A stretch of DNA of 64,000 nt from JANNNF01 sp963772935 (lineage in GTDB: Bacteria > Pseudomonadota > Alphaproteobacteria > Rhodobacterales > Rhodobacteraceae). Within the stretch, counting starts at the first letter, position 1. Each line of letters opens with the position of its first letter. This document shows, piece after piece, positions 62,084-64,000 of the stretch. The translations under genes and the position numbers were made by a program. Where the stretch lies: positions 62,001 through 126,000 of the forward strand of contig CAVYZK010000009.1 in assembly GCA_963772935.1 (NCBI GenBank), given 5' to 3'. The notes beneath the pieces are model-generated. The model saw only the letters and a program-made list of their open reading frames with translations, had not been told where the DNA came from and ran no database searches.

Positions 62084-64000
62084 TCAGAAGAACGAAAAGT
62101 CCGCAGCGGTCAGTTGCGTGGCCGTTGTCAGGCCTGTCAGGCGGATGTTGTAATCCACCACCGTATCGCCGTTGATATCCACCAGCACGGCGTTTCCGAC
62201 GATCCGGGCCTCGGAATTGTCAGACCCGCCCGAGAATGCACCCGTGCCGACAAAGGCAAATGCCCCGATCAGCCCGGTAAAGGCCAGCAGATCACCCTCG
62301 GCCACCCCACCATCCACTGCGTTGAAATCGGTGATGGTGTCATAGACCGTGCCGGACAGCGCGGTGAAGATGAAGGTGTCGGCCCCGATGCCCCCGGTCA
62401 TCGTGTCATAGCCCGCGCCGGAATCGAGCGTGTCATTGCCCTCCATCCCGAACAACTGGTTCGATCCGATGTTGCCGGTGATCCGGTTGTCCAGCGTGTT
62501 GCCAGTGGCGTTGATGTTGGATTGCCCGGTCTGTTCCAGACGCTCCACATTCGCCGCAAGGACGTAAGTGAAGCCCGTGCGCACCACATCTGTGCCGCCC
62601 CCGGCGTTTTCGATGATCACATCGCCGGTGCTGTCCCAGACATACACATCGTCGCCTCCGCCGCCCGTCATGCTGTCAGCGCCAGACCCGCCATCCAGCG
62701 TGTCATTGCCACCGTTTCCGGTCAGCGTGTCATTCGCGAAACCGCCCGTCAGCATGTTGGCACCCGAATTGCCGGTCAGGATATCGGCGTCAAAACCGCC
62801 CGTCGCGTTGATCGCGGCAGACCCGGTCAGCAGCAGGGTCTCGATCCCCGACTTGATGGTAAAGCTGATGGAGGATTCGATCCGGTCTGCGCCGCCACCT
62901 GCGGTTTCGACCACAACATCCCCGATCTCATCGACCCGGTACACATCGTCGCCAAGGCCGCCGGTCATGCTGTCGTTGCCTGCGCCCCCATCCAGCGTGT
63001 CATTGCCCGCATCGCCCGACAGGGTGTCATTGCCCGCCTGACCCCGCAGCAGGTTGGCATCGGCATTGCCGACAATCACGTTTGCCAATTCGTTGCCGGT
63101 GCCGTTGATGGCCCCGGTCAGCAGGGTCAGGTTTTCGACGTTGGTCCCAAGGGTGTAATTGACCGCCGATTGAACCCGGTCCTTGCCCTCGTTCAGCAGT
63201 TCGACAACCACATCTGTGGCCACATCGACGATGAACACATCATCGCCAAGCCCGCCTTCCATCCGGTCAATCCCGGTGCCGCCGTCCAGCGTATCATTGC
63301 CCGCGCCGCCATACAGCGTGTCATTGGCCACCAGTCCGAACAGGGTGTTGTGGGCCGCATTCCCGGTCAGGATGTTGGCCGACGCGTTGCCGGTGCCCGT
63401 AACCGCCGATCCAAGCAGGGTCAGCATCTCGACGTTGATCGACAGGGTGTGGTTGACGGTGCTTTGCACCAGATCACTGCCCTGACCCGACACTTCGGTC
63501 ACAATGTCGGCCAGCGAGTCCACGATATACACATCGTCACCGGCATTGCCTGCCATGGAATCGTTGCCACCGTTGCCGTCCAGCGTGTCATTGCCCCCGC
63601 CGCCCACCAGCGTATCATTGGCGGTTCCACTGCCGCCAAACAGGCGGTTGGCGGCCGAGTTGCCGGTGATCGTGTTGGCCTCGCCATTGCCGGTGCCGTC
63701 GATGGCGGCGGCTCCGGTCAGTGTCAGGTTTTCGACATAGGTGGCCAGCGTATAGGTCAGAAGGGTTGACTGCACGGTATCGACACCGCCGCCCGCCGTT
63801 TCGACCACCACATCCGGACCAATGTCGATGGTATAGGTGTCATCCCCCAAACCGCCGATCATGCTGTCATTGCCCGCGCCACCGATCAGGCTGTCGTTGC
63901 CGTCGCCACCATAGAGGGTGTCATTGCCGTCGCCGCCATCCAGCCGGTTTGCGACCGCATTGCCGGTAAGGATGTTCGCCTGCGTGTTGCCGGTGCCGTT
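62084..64000 (-). CDS. RTX calcium-binding repeat protein, C-terminal part; 5' end beyond the window
   Basis: About 638 codons are visible and the frame stays open to the edge. The protein is made of about five tandem units of roughly 96-100 residues (about 300 bp). Each has a beta-strand part (NVENLTLTGAAAIDGTGN-like), several GGxGxDxLxGG calcium-binding nonapeptides, and a VVVETAGGGVDTVQS-like link. The end (FIFTALSGTVYDTITDFNAV to LTAADFSFF) resembles the secretion signal of M10/serralysin-type RTX proteins. It is presumably exported by a type I system. The N-terminal function is not visible. Confidence 0.88.
   Translation of the reverse strand, partial: NGTGNTQANILTGNAVANRLDGGDGNDTLYGGDGNDSLIGGAGNDSMIGGLGDDTYTIDIGPDVVVETAGGGVDTVQSTLLTYTLATYVENLTLTGAAAIDGTGNGEANTITGNSAANRLFGGSGTANDTLVGGGGNDTLDGNGGNDSMAGNAGDDVYIVDSLADIVTEVSGQGSDLVQSTVNHTLSINVEMLTLLGSAVTGTGNASANILTGNAAHNTLFGLVANDTLYGGAGNDTLDGGTGIDRMEGGLGDDVFIVDVATDVVVELLNEGKDRVQSAVNYTLGTNVENLTLLTGAINGTGNELANVIVGNADANLLRGQAGNDTLSGDAGNDTLDGGAGNDSMTGGLGDDVYRVDEIGDVVVETAGGGADRIESSISFTIKSGIETLLLTGSAAINATGGFDADILTGNSGANMLTGGFANDTLTGNGGNDTLDGGSGADSMTGGGGDDVYVWDSTGDVIIENAGGGTDVVRTGFTYVLAANVERLEQTGQSNINATGNTLDNRITGNIGSNQLFGMEGNDTLDSGAGYDTMTGGIGADTFIFTALSGTVYDTITDFNAVDGGVAEGDLLAFTGLIGAFAFVGTGAFSGGSDNSEARIVGNAVLVDINGDTVVDYNIRLTGLTTATQLTAADFSFF

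Noticed and set aside
1..64000. CRISPR array, prophage, insertion sequence or restriction/defence island
   Set aside because: No direct-repeat/spacer pattern, transposase, integrase or defence-type protein was seen on either strand.

Overview
This window comes from a purple non-sulfur alphaproteobacterium of the Rhodobacter clade (Rhodobacteraceae/Paracoccaceae). It carries about two thirds of a photosynthesis gene cluster in the order known from Rhodobacter: bchD-bchI-crtA | crtI-crtB-tspO | crtC-crtD | crtE-crtF-bchC-bchX-bchY-bchZ-pufQ-pufB-pufA-pufL-pufM-pufX-dxs. PufX in place of a PufC cytochrome, and CrtA (spheroidene to spheroidenone), both point to Rhodobacter-like bacteria. No species is assigned.

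Layout. 0-20.5 kb: bacteriochlorophyll, carotenoid, LH1 and reaction-centre genes. Three promoter regions carry PpsR/CrtJ palindromes (TGT-N12-ACA). 20.6-25.3 kb: housekeeping genes (isoaspartyl methyltransferase-like, TolC, DUF2497, DUF6280, EF-P, a small membrane protein). 25.2-35.5 kb: YgfZ, an MsbA-type exporter, a class V aminotransferase, an EamA permease, ExoD, DUF305, a glutamine amidotransferase, D-lyxose isomerase, a WYL regulator divergent from a GST, and an L,D-transpeptidase lipoprotein. 35.6-38.9 kb: kynurenine pathway (kynU-ridA, GNAT, kynA). 39-43.5 kb: pntAB transhydrogenase and DUF3422. 43.6-53.4 kb: a dipeptide-type ABC importer (minus strand) divergent from two M20 amidohydrolases and an FAD oxidoreductase, probably an acyl-amino-acid or peptide scavenging module. 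53.5-57.5 kb: a large GAF/multi-PAS hybrid histidine kinase. 57.8-61.8 kb: an FbpABC/PotABCD-like ABC importer. 62.1-64 kb: the C-terminal part of a tandem-repeat RTX protein.

How the genes work together. CrtE, B, I, C, D, F and A form the spheroidene/spheroidenone route, fed by Dxs. BchI/D (Mg chelatase), BchXYZ (chlorophyllide reductase) and BchC make bacteriochlorophyll a. PufQBALMX builds the RC-LH1-PufX core. Most of the genes overlap by ATGA or GTGA, so translational coupling is likely.

The outstanding oddity is at least twelve single-base frame breaks in otherwise well conserved genes (crtI, crtC x3, crtE, bchX, bchY, bchZ, pntB, the kinase x2, the ABC ATPase). Eleven are +1, usually a doubled base; eight lie in the photosynthesis cluster. 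This looks like residual insertion error in a long-read assembly, but pseudogenization cannot be excluded from sequence alone. Other features of interest are two coupled mini-ORFs bridging bchX-bchY and bchY-bchZ, twin abutting 22-bp palindromes inside the bch operon, and two dispersed repeat families, one copy of which supplies part of the CrtI N-terminus.
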